Below are positions 37,379 through 45,999 of a DNA stretch of 64,000 nucleotides, piece by piece. This stretch comes from Actinomadura graeca (lineage in GTDB: Bacteria; Actinomycetota; Actinomycetes; Streptosporangiales; Streptosporangiaceae). The notes under the pieces were generated by a model that saw nothing but the letters and a program-made list of their open reading frames with translations, had not been told where the DNA came from and did not search any database. The position numbers and the translations under genes are program-made. Where the stretch lies: the NCBI RefSeq assembly GCF_019175365.1, contig NZ_CP059572.1:7998001-8062000 (forward strand). The letters are read 5' to 3'. Every line of letters starts with the position of its first letter. Within the stretch, counting starts at the first letter, position 1.

Positions 37379-38868
37379 GCAGCGCTTTGGAAGTGCGCCG
37401 CGGAACATACCGCGATTCGGTGAGCCTGATGGAGGTGAGCCGCTCGGTCACCGCGGTGGACGGAGTCGACCAGGCCCTGGTGGCCATGGCGACCGAGCTG
37501 AACCTTGCCCTGCTGGCCGGGATGGGTTTCGAGGCACCGGACGGAGCGGGCCCCAACGACCTGCTGATCGCGATCCGGGCGGCCGACGACGAGACGCTCG
37601 GCCGGGCCCGCCAGGTGCTGGAAGAGGTCCTGGACGCGCCCGTGCCGGCCCCGCCGCGCGACGGCGCCCGCGGCGGCGAGGCGCCCCGGACGGTGCGCAC
37701 GGCCGCCGCGGCGGCCGTGCGCGCCAGCCTCGCCCTGGTGTCGGTCCCCGGCCGGCACGCGTTCGCCGAGGCCATGGACGCGCTGGAGTCCGGGCTGAAC
37801 GTGCTGGTGTTCAGCGACAACGTGCCCGTCGGGCACGAGGTGCGCCTCAAGGAGGCCGCCCGCGCGCGCGGGCGGCTGGTGATGGGACCGGACTGCGGCA
37901 CGGTGGTCGTCGGCGGGGTCGGGCTCGGCTTCGCCAACGCCGTGCGGCCGGGCCCCGTGGGCGTCGTCGCGGCCTCCGGCACCGGCGCGCAGCAGCTCAT
38001 GTGCCTGCTGCACGCGGCGGGCTCGGGAGTCGGCCACTGCCTGGGCGTGGGCGGCCGTGACCTGTCGGAGCAGGTCGGGGGCCGCTCGACCCGGCAGGCG
38101 CTGGCCCTGCTGGACGCCGACCCGGGGACCGGGCTGATCGTCGTGGTGTCCAAGCCCCCGGCCCCCGCGGTGGCCGCCGAGGTCGCCCGGTTCGCGGCGA
38201 CGCTGTCGACTCCCGTGCAACTGGCGTTCCTCGGCCGCGGCCAGGACGATCTGACCGCCGCGGCGACCAAGGCCCTGGCCGCGCTCGGCCACGGTCACCC
38301 GGGCTGGCCCTCGTGGCTGCCGGATCGTCCGCCGGCCCCGAGGCCCGGTGCGCTGCGCGGCCTGTTCTGCGGCGGGACGCTGTGCGATGAGGCCATGGTG
38401 ATCGCCGCGGGCGCTTTGGGCCCGATCGCCTCGAACATCCCGCTGGAGCCCGGCTGGGCGCTTCCTCCCGATCACCGGCCCGGCGGCCACCTCATGATCG
38501 ACTTCGGGGACGACGCGCTGACCGCCGGCCGCGCGCACCCCATGATCGACCCCGGCCTGCGCCTGGAGCGGCTGGCCGAGGAGCTCGCCGACCCGGCGAC
38601 CGGCGCGGTCCTGCTGGACGTGGTCATCGGGACGGGCGCCCACCCCGATCCGGCGGCGGGCGTGGCCTCGGCGCTGCGGGCGGCCGGCCCGGGCGCGCCC
38701 CCCGTCGTCGTGTCGCTGTGCGGCACCGACCTGGACGCGCAGGGCCTGCACGCGCAGGCCCGCGCCCTGGCGGACGCCGGGGCCGAGGTGTACCTGTCCA
38801 ACGCCGAGGCCGCCCGCCGGGCCGTGGCGCTCATCGAGGAATCCGGCGCAGAAGGGCCGCGCGCATGA
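37375..38868 (+). CDS. allF: AllF/FdrA-like carbamoyltransferase subunit
   Basis: 497 residues from GTG overlapping the allH stop. It is built like succinyl-CoA synthetase: a CoA-binding-like Rossmann part with FSDNVPVGHEVRLKEAA and MGPDCGT, then a ligase-like part with VVAASGTGAQQLM and GVGGRDLSEQVGG. This is the FdrA family, renamed AllF in E. coli as part of oxamate carbamoyltransferase. I infer that it acts on an N-carbamoyl amide made by the ring-opening hydrolase of this cluster, forming carbamoyl phosphate. Confidence 0.9.
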   Translation: MSSALEVRRGTYRDSVSLMEVSRSVTAVDGVDQALVAMATELNLALLAGMGFEAPDGAGPNDLLIAIRAADDETLGRARQVLEEVLDAPVPAPPRDGARGGEAPRTVRTAAAAAVRASLALVSVPGRHAFAEAMDALESGLNVLVFSDNVPVGHEVRLKEAARARGRLVMGPDCGTVVVGGVGLGFANAVRPGPVGVVAASGTGAQQLMCLLHAAGSGVGHCLGVGGRDLSEQVGGRSTRQALALLDADPGTGLIVVVSKPPAPAVAAEVARFAATLSTPVQLAFLGRGQDDLTAAATKALAALGHGHPGWPSWLPDRPPAPRPGALRGLFCGGTLCDEAMVIAAGALGPIASNIPLEPGWALPPDHRPGGHLMIDFGDDALTAGRAHPMIDPGLRLERLAEELADPATGAVLLDVVIGTGAHPDPAAGVASALRAAGPGAPPVVVSLCGTDLDAQGLHAQARALADAGAEVYLSNAEAARRAVALIEESGAEGPRA

Positions 38869-40268
38869 CCGAGAACGATCTCCTCTCCCGGGACCCGTCC
38901 GTGGTCACCGTGGGGGCCGCCATGTTCGCCGACGCGCTGTCGGCGCAGGCCGTCCCGGTCACGCCGGTCGACTGGCGTCCCCCCATGCCGGGCACCGAGG
39001 CCGCCGCCGCCCGGGTCCTGGCCGACCCGCGCCGCGAGGACGCCAACGCGCGCGCCGTCGCCCGCGTGCTCGCCTCCACCCCGCACCTCGTCGACGTCCG
39101 TCCCGCGGCCGACGCCCTCGGCCTCGCGCCGGGCCAGTTCCGGCACGCCGGGCCGCCGGTGGACTGGGAGCGCGCGTCGGGTCCGCTGCGCGGCGCGCTG
39201 ATCGGCGCGGTCCTGTTCGAAGGGCTGGCGGACACCCCGGAGGAGGCGCAGGCGTACCTGGAGTCCGGCCGGGCCGAGCTCGACCCCTGCCACCACCACC
39301 GCGCCGTCGGCCCGATGGCGGGCGTGGTCAGCCCCTCGATGTGGATGCTCGAACTGCTGGACACCACCCACGGCACCCGCGCCTGGTGCTCCCTCAACGA
39401 GGGGCTCGGCAAGGTCCTGCGCTACGGCGCGTACGGCCCGGAGGTCCTGGAGCGGCTCGGCTGGATGTCGGCCGTGCTCGGGCCGCTGCTGCGCTCCGCG
39501 GTGCGCGCGCACGGCCCCCTCGACATCCGGACGATCATCGCGCAGATGCTCCAGATGGGCGACGAGGGCCACAACCGCAACCGAGCGGGCACGCTGATGC
39601 TGCTGCGGGACCTGGTGCCCGCGATGGTCGAGAGCGGCGCCCCGTCGTCCGACGTGGCCGCGGCGGTGCGCTTCGTCGGCGGCAACGACCACTTCTTCCT
39701 CAACCTGGACATGCCCGCCTGCAAGCTGGCCATGGACGCCGCCCGGGACGTTCCGGGCTCCACCCTGGTGGTGGCGATGGCCCGCAACGGCACCGACTTC
39801 GGCATCCAGGTGTCGGGCACCGGCGACCGCTGGTTCACGGGCCCGGCCGCGGTCCCCGAAGGGCTGTACCTGGGTGCGTACGGGCCCGGCGACGCCAATC
39901 CCGACATCGGTGACTCGGCGATCACCGAGACGGCGGGCATCGGCGGGTTCGCGATGGCGGCGGCACCGGCGATCGTGCGGTTCGTCGGCGGGCAGGTGGA
40001 CGACGCGCTGGCGGCGACCCGGCGCATGTACGAGATCACGCTGACCGAGAACCCGGCCTACCAGGTCCCGGTGCTGGACTTCCGGGGCACGCCCACCGGC
40101 ATCGACGTCACCAGGGTCGTCCGCACCGGGATCCTGCCGCAGATCAACACCGGGATCGCCGGCCGGGTGCCCGGCACCGGGCAGGTCGGCGCCGGGCTGG
40201 TCACGCCTCCCGCCGTGTGCTTCACCGCGGCGATCGAGGCCCTGGCCGAGGCGGCGCCGCCGCTGTAA
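38865..40268 (+). CDS. allG: AllG-like protein (DUF1116), carbamoyltransferase subunit
   Basis: 467 residues of the DUF1116 (YlbE) family, with MLQMGDEGHNRNRAGT, FVGGNDHFFLNLDMPACK and GTDFGIQVSG as recognisable conserved blocks. It is the third subunit of the AllFGH type. Its ATG overlaps the allF stop. A GC-rich hairpin follows and separates it from the convergent amidohydrolase gene, so allHFG can be a three-gene transcript of its own. Confidence 0.9.
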   Translation: MTENDLLSRDPSVVTVGAAMFADALSAQAVPVTPVDWRPPMPGTEAAAARVLADPRREDANARAVARVLASTPHLVDVRPAADALGLAPGQFRHAGPPVDWERASGPLRGALIGAVLFEGLADTPEEAQAYLESGRAELDPCHHHRAVGPMAGVVSPSMWMLELLDTTHGTRAWCSLNEGLGKVLRYGAYGPEVLERLGWMSAVLGPLLRSAVRAHGPLDIRTIIAQMLQMGDEGHNRNRAGTLMLLRDLVPAMVESGAPSSDVAAAVRFVGGNDHFFLNLDMPACKLAMDAARDVPGSTLVVAMARNGTDFGIQVSGTGDRWFTGPAAVPEGLYLGAYGPGDANPDIGDSAITETAGIGGFAMAAAPAIVRFVGGQVDDALAATRRMYEITLTENPAYQVPVLDFRGTPTGIDVTRVVRTGILPQINTGIAGRVPGTGQVGAGLVTPPAVCFTAAIEALAEAAPPL

Positions 40269-40278
40269 CCGCCCCTGT

Positions 40279-40350
40279 GGCCCCGGCCCCGCGAGCACCC
40301 CGGCCCCGCGTCCGTCCCTACGTCCCCGGGACGGGTGCGGGGCCGGGGCC
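40279..40350. terminator. Bidirectional hairpin between allG and amidohydrolase genes
   Basis: A 14-bp perfect inverted repeat (40279-40292 and 40337-40350) ends in TTT on the plus strand. A second copy of the left arm near 40298-40309 allows an alternative fold. Confidence 0.7.
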
Positions 40351-40463
40351 TTTCCGGTTGTGCGGGCGGACGGCACGGCGGTGCCCGCGTCGCGGACAAA
40401 GTCCCCGCACACGACGACGGCGGCCGTCCCCCAGGGGGAACGGCCGCCGTGGCGCCGGTTCTC

Positions 40464-41720
40464 TCACCTCACGATGTGGCTGCTGCGCTCGGTCTCGGCG
40501 ATCACGCGTCCGTCGCGCACCACCCAGCGCGGCCTGGCGTGCTCGCGCAGGACGTCGACCACCCGCTCGTCGTGATGGACGCAGAGGTTCGCGGGATTCC
40601 CCGGCGCGATAGCGTGCCCCCCGATCCCGAGGACGCGCGCGGCGCGGCCGGTGACCATGTCCATCAGGTCGGCCTGCTCCCCGGCGGACAGGAAGCCGAG
40701 GGCGTGGGCCGCGAGGAAGGCCACCTCCAGCATGTTGTGCCGGCCGAACGGGTAGTAGGCGTCCTCGATGTCGTCCTGGCCGAGCGCCACCGGCAGGCCG
40801 CCGTCGAGGAACTCGCGGACCGGCAGGTGGAGCGGGCCGGTGTGCGGGTCGGAGACGAACCCGAGCCCGGCGGCCGTGGCGAGGTCCATCAGCCGGTGGA
40901 CGGTCGGGAGCGGGTACAGGCCGACGGCGCGGGCGTGGCAGGCGACCCCGCGGCCGGCCAGCCCGTGGTCCAGCATCGCCTCGGCCAGCATCGCGGTCGT
41001 CCGCAGCGAGGGGTCGCCCGCGTCGTCCACGAGCATCGCCACGCGCTTGCCGCTGCCGGCCGCCAGCTCGCACGCCCACTCGACGTGCGCGCGGGAGTCC
41101 CTGTCCGAGTGCTCGATCCACGGGATCCCGCCGACGACGTCCGCGCCCATCCGCAGCGCCTGCTCGCACAGCTTCGCGGCGCCCTCGTCGCGCAGCAGCC
41201 CGTCCTGGGGGAAGGCCACCACCTGGAGGTCGAGCAGCCCCTCGTACTCGTCCCGGACGGCGAGCACCGCCTCCATGCCCTCAAGCCCGGCGGTGGTGTC
41301 CACGTCCACGAACGCCTGGATGTGCAGTACCCCGTTCAGCACGGCCTCGTCGAGGGCCCTGCGGACGTTGGGCATGATCCACGCCCGGTCGTACCGCGCC
41401 TTGACGGCGGACGCCGACTCCACGATCGAGCGGATCGCCGCCCCCATCGCCCCCGAGGTGTACTCGCGCAGCGCGGCCTCGCCGGCCATGGGGAGCGTGT
41501 ACACCTTGTCGAGGTGCATGTGGCCGTTGACGAACGACTCGGTGACCAGGCGTCCCTCCGCCGCGATCACCGCGTCGCCGCGCATCGCCGCCGCGCCGGC
41601 GGGATCCTCGGCGATGGCCCCGTAGCGCCCGCCGCGGATCCCGAGCGAGACCACCCGGCCGTCCAGGAGCCGGGCGTCGCGGACGACGAGGTCGAACGGG
41701 GGATCCTGATCTGCAGCCAT
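40464..41720 (-). CDS. Cytosine-deaminase-family amidohydrolase with altered metal site
   Basis: 418 residues resembling CodA: GHMHLDK (His67, His69), LQVVAFPQDG (Gln166), CHARAVG (His262) and LGQDDIEDAYYPFG (Asp316). Compared with E. coli CodA from memory, the metal ligand in HCDE is replaced: the local sequence is AMLVDDAGD, with Leu230 for His and Asp233 for Glu. It may deaminate or hydrolyse a pyrimidine-like substrate with a changed centre, or not be a cytosine deaminase at all. It is divergent from the permease gene and convergent with allG. An AAAGGAAG ribosome site precedes the ATG. Confidence 0.82.
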   Translation of the reverse strand: MAADQDPPFDLVVRDARLLDGRVVSLGIRGGRYGAIAEDPAGAAAMRGDAVIAAEGRLVTESFVNGHMHLDKVYTLPMAGEAALREYTSGAMGAAIRSIVESASAVKARYDRAWIMPNVRRALDEAVLNGVLHIQAFVDVDTTAGLEGMEAVLAVRDEYEGLLDLQVVAFPQDGLLRDEGAAKLCEQALRMGADVVGGIPWIEHSDRDSRAHVEWACELAAGSGKRVAMLVDDAGDPSLRTTAMLAEAMLDHGLAGRGVACHARAVGLYPLPTVHRLMDLATAAGLGFVSDPHTGPLHLPVREFLDGGLPVALGQDDIEDAYYPFGRHNMLEVAFLAAHALGFLSAGEQADLMDMVTGRAARVLGIGGHAIAPGNPANLCVHHDERVVDVLREHARPRWVVRDGRVIAETERSSHIVR

Positions 41721-42216
41721 ACTCGGTTTCTTCCTTTCGCTTCTCCACGGGCGCGTGGAGAGGTCCGGCCGGTGGTGCCTGCGCCGGTCAGCCGGCGACG
41801 TCCCGGTTGGCGGATGCCCCGCCTTCCCGCACGACACCTTGCTCACGCTTGGTAGGCGACGCTAACCAGCGCATATGCGGTCAGCGACAGCGCACAGTGC
41901 CAACGAGGACGGGCCGCGGTTGGCAGATATCACGACGTCCTGAGCGAGCGCGGCCCGGTCACAGGGGGCCGGACCCGGTATCGGGACGGCCCTGAGCCGG
42001 CCGTCCCGGCGGCCATGCGATGTCCTTGGACGATTCTGCCAACAGATCCGGCGGGGACATGGCAGATACAGCTCATGCCGCTTCCAAAAACCGCTCGTAG
42101 CGTTGCCCCCACCTCGGCGCCTGAAGGCGTTCCGCAGGTCTCCACACTCATTGGTGCCGGGCGGTGCGAGGTGCCCATGCCCTCACACACCCCACATGCC
42201 TGGAAGGCGGCAGAAG
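41721..42216. other. Divergent regulatory region, amidohydrolase/permease
   Basis: 496 bp without a convincing gene. It contains three or four GGCAGAT-type elements (41918-41931, 42034-42049 on the minus strand, 42056-42070, and a TTGGCACTG on the minus strand at 41896-41909), a CGCATATGCG palindrome at 41870-41879, and a 10-bp stem hairpin at 41982-42008. It must hold promoters for both flanking genes. Confidence 0.65.
41982..42008 (+). other. Leader hairpin before permease gene
   Basis: Perfect 10-bp stem (41982-41991 and 41999-42008, 7-nt loop) between two candidate regulator boxes. It could be an attenuator for the permease mRNA or a terminator for transcripts from upstream. Confidence 0.4.
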
Positions 42217-43626
42217 ATGGCACTCGGCTTCGGCTGGAAACTACACGGGGACGGCAGCACGCCGCGTCCCGGCGAGATCGTGCTCCCGCACGAGAGGCTC
42301 TCCTGGGGCCGCACCATGGGGCTGGGGGCCCAGCACGTCGTCGCGATGTTCGGCGCGACGTTCGTCTTCCCGATCATCATGGGGCTCGACCCCAACCTGG
42401 CGATCCTGATGTCGGGCGTCTCGACCGTGGCGTTCCTGCTCATCGTCAAGGGCAAGGTCCCGAGCTACCTCGGCACCAGCGCCTCGTTCTTCGGCGCTGT
42501 GGCGGCCATCCGCGCGGGAGGCGGCGACAGCGCCACCGTGACCGGGGCCATCCTCGTCGCGGGGGTCGTCCTCGCGCTCGCGGGGCTGCTGATCCGCGCG
42601 GTCGGCGCGCAGGCGATCAACAAGGTCCTGCCGCCGGTGGTCTCCGGCGCCGTGGTCCTGCTGATCGGCTTCAACCTGGCGCCCGTCGTGGCCTCCACGT
42701 ACTGGCCGCAGGACCAGTGGATCGCGTTCATCACCATGATCGGCGTCATCGCGATGATCGTGCTGCTGCGCGGCTTCTGGGGCCGGATCGCGGTCTTCCT
42801 CGGCCTCGTCCTCGGCTACGCGCTCTCGTGGGCCTTCGACGGGCTGTTCGGCCCGATCACCTCCGTGATCCCCGGGGCCAACGGGGGCAAGGCGTTCGCG
42901 CACGACCGGATCGACCTGTCGGCGGTCGGCGGGGCCGACTGGTTCGGGCTGCCGACGACGCACGCGCCGGACTTCAAGACCTCGGCGATCCTCCTCGCCC
43001 TCCCGGCGGTCGTGGCGCTCATCGCCGAGAACGCCGGCCACGTCAAGGCGGTCGCCGAGATGACCGGCACCGACCTCGACGGCAGCCTCGGCAGGGCGAT
43101 CTTCGCCGACGGCCTGGGGACGGCCGTGGCCAGCGGCGTGGGCGGCTCCCCGACGACCACCTACGCCGAGAACATCGGCGTCATGGCCGCGACGCGCGTC
43201 TACTCCACGGCCGCCTACTACGTCGCGGCGTTCGTCGCGATCCTCATCGGCTTCTGCCCGAAGGTCGGGGCGGTCATCGCCGCCACGCCGGGCGGGGTGC
43301 TCGGCGGAGTGACGGTCGTCCTGTACGGCATGATCGGCCTGCTCGGGGTCAAGATCTGGTTCGAGGGCGCGGTGGACTTCGGCGACCCCGTCAACCTCAT
43401 CCCGGTCGCCGCCGGGGTCATCATGGGCATCGGCGGCGTCACGCTGAAGTTCTCCGACGACTTCACCGTCCAGGGCATCGCGCTCGGCACGATCATCACG
43501 CTGGTCTCGTACCACGTCCTGCGCGCCCTGGCCCGGACCCGCGGCCCGAAGCCCGCGGCGGACGGCCGGACGGGCGCCGAGCCCCCGCCCACCGGAGCGG
43601 TCAACGCGCCGCACCCCTCGACGTAG
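42217..43626 (+). CDS. NCS2-family uracil/xanthine-type permease
   Basis: 469 residues with about 12-14 hydrophobic segments. The UraA-like signature SPTTTYAENIGVMAATRVYS and the preceding LIAENAGHVKAV place it in the uracil branch of NCS2 (proton symport). Short gaps and context suggest import of uracil, barbiturate or another ring substrate for the catabolic genes. A GGAAGGCGG ribosome site precedes the ATG. The C-terminal 25 residues are disordered. Confidence 0.92.
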   Translation: MALGFGWKLHGDGSTPRPGEIVLPHERLSWGRTMGLGAQHVVAMFGATFVFPIIMGLDPNLAILMSGVSTVAFLLIVKGKVPSYLGTSASFFGAVAAIRAGGGDSATVTGAILVAGVVLALAGLLIRAVGAQAINKVLPPVVSGAVVLLIGFNLAPVVASTYWPQDQWIAFITMIGVIAMIVLLRGFWGRIAVFLGLVLGYALSWAFDGLFGPITSVIPGANGGKAFAHDRIDLSAVGGADWFGLPTTHAPDFKTSAILLALPAVVALIAENAGHVKAVAEMTGTDLDGSLGRAIFADGLGTAVASGVGGSPTTTYAENIGVMAATRVYSTAAYYVAAFVAILIGFCPKVGAVIAATPGGVLGGVTVVLYGMIGLLGVKIWFEGAVDFGDPVNLIPVAAGVIMGIGGVTLKFSDDFTVQGIALGTIITLVSYHVLRALARTRGPKPAADGRTGAEPPPTGAVNAPHPST

Positions 43627-43699
43627 GCCCCGACGGCAGCACGCCCGACGCCGGCAGGCCCCTACGCCAGCAGGCCCGACGCAAGGAGGAACGATCGCG

Positions 43700-44599
43700 A
43701 TGCGCGCGTTCACCGCGGCGGCCGTCCAGGTCGCCCCGAGGCCCGGCCCGCTCACCCCGGCCGTGGTCAAGGACAACACCGTCCACGCCCTCGCCTGGAC
43801 CAGGAGATGCGTGGAGTCCACCGGCGCGGAGCTGGTGGTGCTGCCCGAGAGCGTCACCACCGGCTTCACCCCGGGGATCGGCGCCGAGGCCCTCTGGGAC
43901 CTCGTCGACGAGGTGCCCGGGACGCTCACCGAGCCGTTCCAGGAGTGCGCCCGCGAACTGGGGGTGCACCTGGTGTGGGGCACCTATGAGCGCGGCCAGG
44001 GACGCGGAACGGTCCACAACGCGGCGGTGCTGGCGGGGCCGGACGGCCGGGTGCTCGGCGTCTACCGCAAGACCCATCCCTTCGGGGGCGAGCGGCGGTC
44101 CAACGGCGGGTGGGTGGTCCCGGGGGACAGGGTCACGGTCGCCGACACCGCCCTCGGGCGCATCGGCATGATCATCTGCTTCGACGGCGACTTTCCGGAG
44201 CTGAGCCGGATCCAGGCGGTCCGGGGGGCGGAGGTCATCTGCCGCCCCTCGGCGCTGCTGCGGTCGGCGGACCTGTGGGAACTGACCTGCCGGGCCCGCG
44301 CCTACGACAACCACGTGTACGTGGTCGGGGCCAACGCGACCGGCGCCGACCCCGCCGGGGTGCTCTACTTCGGCAACTCGATGATCGTCACGCCCGGGGC
44401 GGAGGTGGTCGCCCGGGGGTCCTCCCACGAGGGGTGGGTCACGGCGCGCCTCGACCCGTCCCGCGCCCTCGCCGGGCTCACCCCCGGGTCGAGCGTCCCC
44501 CAGGTGTTCGACCATCTCGCCGACCGCAACCTGGAACTCGTCCGCCACTACGCGGACGATCTGGTGCGCCCGGCGAGGACGCCCTTCCCCCACGGCTGA
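43700..44599 (+). CDS. Nitrilase-superfamily amidase (candidate malonamate/omega-amidase)
   Basis: 299 residues with the full Glu-Lys-Cys triad: Glu50 (VVLPESVTTGF), Lys124 (YRKTHPFGGE) and Cys160 (MIICFDGDFPE). Members hydrolyse linear amides or N-carbamoyl amides. In this cluster the most economical role is removal of the amide nitrogen of malonamate (to malonate), or direct hydrolysis of ureidomalonate. An AAGGAGG ribosome site is strong. A hairpin at 44629-44671 follows. Confidence 0.88.
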   Translation: MRAFTAAAVQVAPRPGPLTPAVVKDNTVHALAWTRRCVESTGAELVVLPESVTTGFTPGIGAEALWDLVDEVPGTLTEPFQECARELGVHLVWGTYERGQGRGTVHNAAVLAGPDGRVLGVYRKTHPFGGERRSNGGWVVPGDRVTVADTALGRIGMIICFDGDFPELSRIQAVRGAEVICRPSALLRSADLWELTCRARAYDNHVYVVGANATGADPAGVLYFGNSMIVTPGAEVVARGSSHEGWVTARLDPSRALAGLTPGSSVPQVFDHLADRNLELVRHYADDLVRPARTPFPHG

Positions 44600-44628
44600 G
44601 GGCATCGTCCCCGAGCAGGCACGGCGCG

Positions 44629-44671
44629 CCCGGGGTTCGCGGAATCAGCCAAAGAAACCGCGAACCTCGGG
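44629..44671 (+). terminator. Hairpin after amidase gene
   Basis: 14-bp stem (44629-44642 and 44658-44671) with one G-U pair and a 15-nt loop. The right arm touches a GGCAGATAT element, so the next gene probably has its own regulated promoter. Confidence 0.65.
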
Positions 44672-44784
44672 CAGATATTGACGACGTGCGCCGAACTCCC
44701 GCCTGCCTAGCCTGAGGACCTCCCCACCGTCCGGCCCGATGCCCCCGTGCGCCGGGCCACTCGCAAGAAAGGAGACACCCCGAC

Positions 44785-45999
44785 GTGAGCGGACCACTGT
44801 GCGACCTCGTCGTCCTCGACCTCTCCCGCGCCCTCGCCGGCCCCCATGCCGCGATGATGCTCGGCGACATGGGCGCCCGCGTCATCAAGGTCGAGCACCC
44901 CCGGGGCGGGGACGACACCCGCGGCTGGGGGCCGCCGTTCGTCGGGCCCGAGGACGCCCGCGAGTCGACGTACTTCCTGTCCTGCAACCGCAACAAGGAG
45001 TCCGTGCTCCTGGACCTGAAGTCCGACGAGGGGCGGCGCACGCTGACCCGGCTGGTCCGGCGCAGCGACGTGCTGGTCGAGAACTTCCGCACCGGCGTCC
45101 TGGACCGGCTCGGCTTCCCGATGGAGGAGCTGCACCGGCTCAACCCCCGCCTGGTGGTCCTGTCGATCACCGGTTTCGGGCACGACGGCCCCCAGGGCGG
45201 GCGGCCGGGCTACGACCAGATCGCCCAGGGTGAGGCCGGGCTGATGAGCCTGACCGGGCCCGGCCCGGACGAGCCGACCCGCATCGGCGTGCCGGTCGGG
45301 GACGTCCTGGCCGGCATGTACGGCGCGTACGGCGTGCTGGCCGCGCTGCACGAGCGCGAGCGCACCGGCGCCGGGCGCGTGGTCCGCACCTCGCTGCTGG
45401 CCGCGATCGTCGGCGTGCACGCCTTCCAGGGCACGAACTACACGGTCGCCGGGAAGGTCGGGCGCGCGCAGGGCAACCTGCACCCCTCGCTCCAGCCCTA
45501 CGGCTCCTACCGGTGCCGGGACGCGGTCATCCAGGTCGCCGTGGGCGGCGAGCGGCTCTGGCAGGGCTTCGCCCCGCTGGTCGGGCTCGCCGCGGACGAC
45601 CCGCGGTTCGCCCTCAACGCCGACCGCGTCGCCAACCGCGACGAGCTCACCGACGCCATCAACGCGGCGTTCGCCGGCCGGGGCGTGGACGAGCTGCTGG
45701 CGGAACTGGCCGAGGCCGGGATCCCGGCGGGCGAGGTCCGCACCCTGGACCGGGTGTACGAGTGGGACCAGACGCGGTCCCAGGGGCTGGTGCTCGACCT
45801 CGTGCACAGCACGCTCGGGCGGGTGCGCATCCCGGGCCCGCCCGTCCGCCTCGACGGCGGCGGCCGTCGCCGGCACGAGGCGCCCCCTGCCCTGGGCCAG
45901 CACACGCACGCGGTCCTGGACTGGCTCGACGCCGAGGACGCCCGCGAGCAGCACGCCGCCGCCCGGCAGGGGCGCGGCACCGCGGCGGTGGGCGCGTGA
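44785..45999 (+). CDS. Family III CoA-transferase lacking the usual catalytic Asp
   Basis: 404 residues from GTG with AAAGGAG ribosome site. The fold is clear from VVLDLSRALAGPHAAMMLGDMGA, KVEHPRGGDDTR, VENFRTG and GYDQIAQGEAGLMSLTG. The position of the acyl-carrying Asp (normally in a VDxSMxDA-type motif) reads VRTSLLAAIVG, i.e. Ala206. It may use another residue or act in a subfamily with a different mechanism. The proposed role is to move CoA to malonate. Its stop overlaps the GTG of the carboxyltransferase gene. Confidence 0.85.
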   Translation: MSGPLCDLVVLDLSRALAGPHAAMMLGDMGARVIKVEHPRGGDDTRGWGPPFVGPEDARESTYFLSCNRNKESVLLDLKSDEGRRTLTRLVRRSDVLVENFRTGVLDRLGFPMEELHRLNPRLVVLSITGFGHDGPQGGRPGYDQIAQGEAGLMSLTGPGPDEPTRIGVPVGDVLAGMYGAYGVLAALHERERTGAGRVVRTSLLAAIVGVHAFQGTNYTVAGKVGRAQGNLHPSLQPYGSYRCRDAVIQVAVGGERLWQGFAPLVGLAADDPRFALNADRVANRDELTDAINAAFAGRGVDELLAELAEAGIPAGEVRTLDRVYEWDQTRSQGLVLDLVHSTLGRVRIPGPPVRLDGGGRRRHEAPPALGQHTHAVLDWLDAEDAREQHAAARQGRGTAAVGA

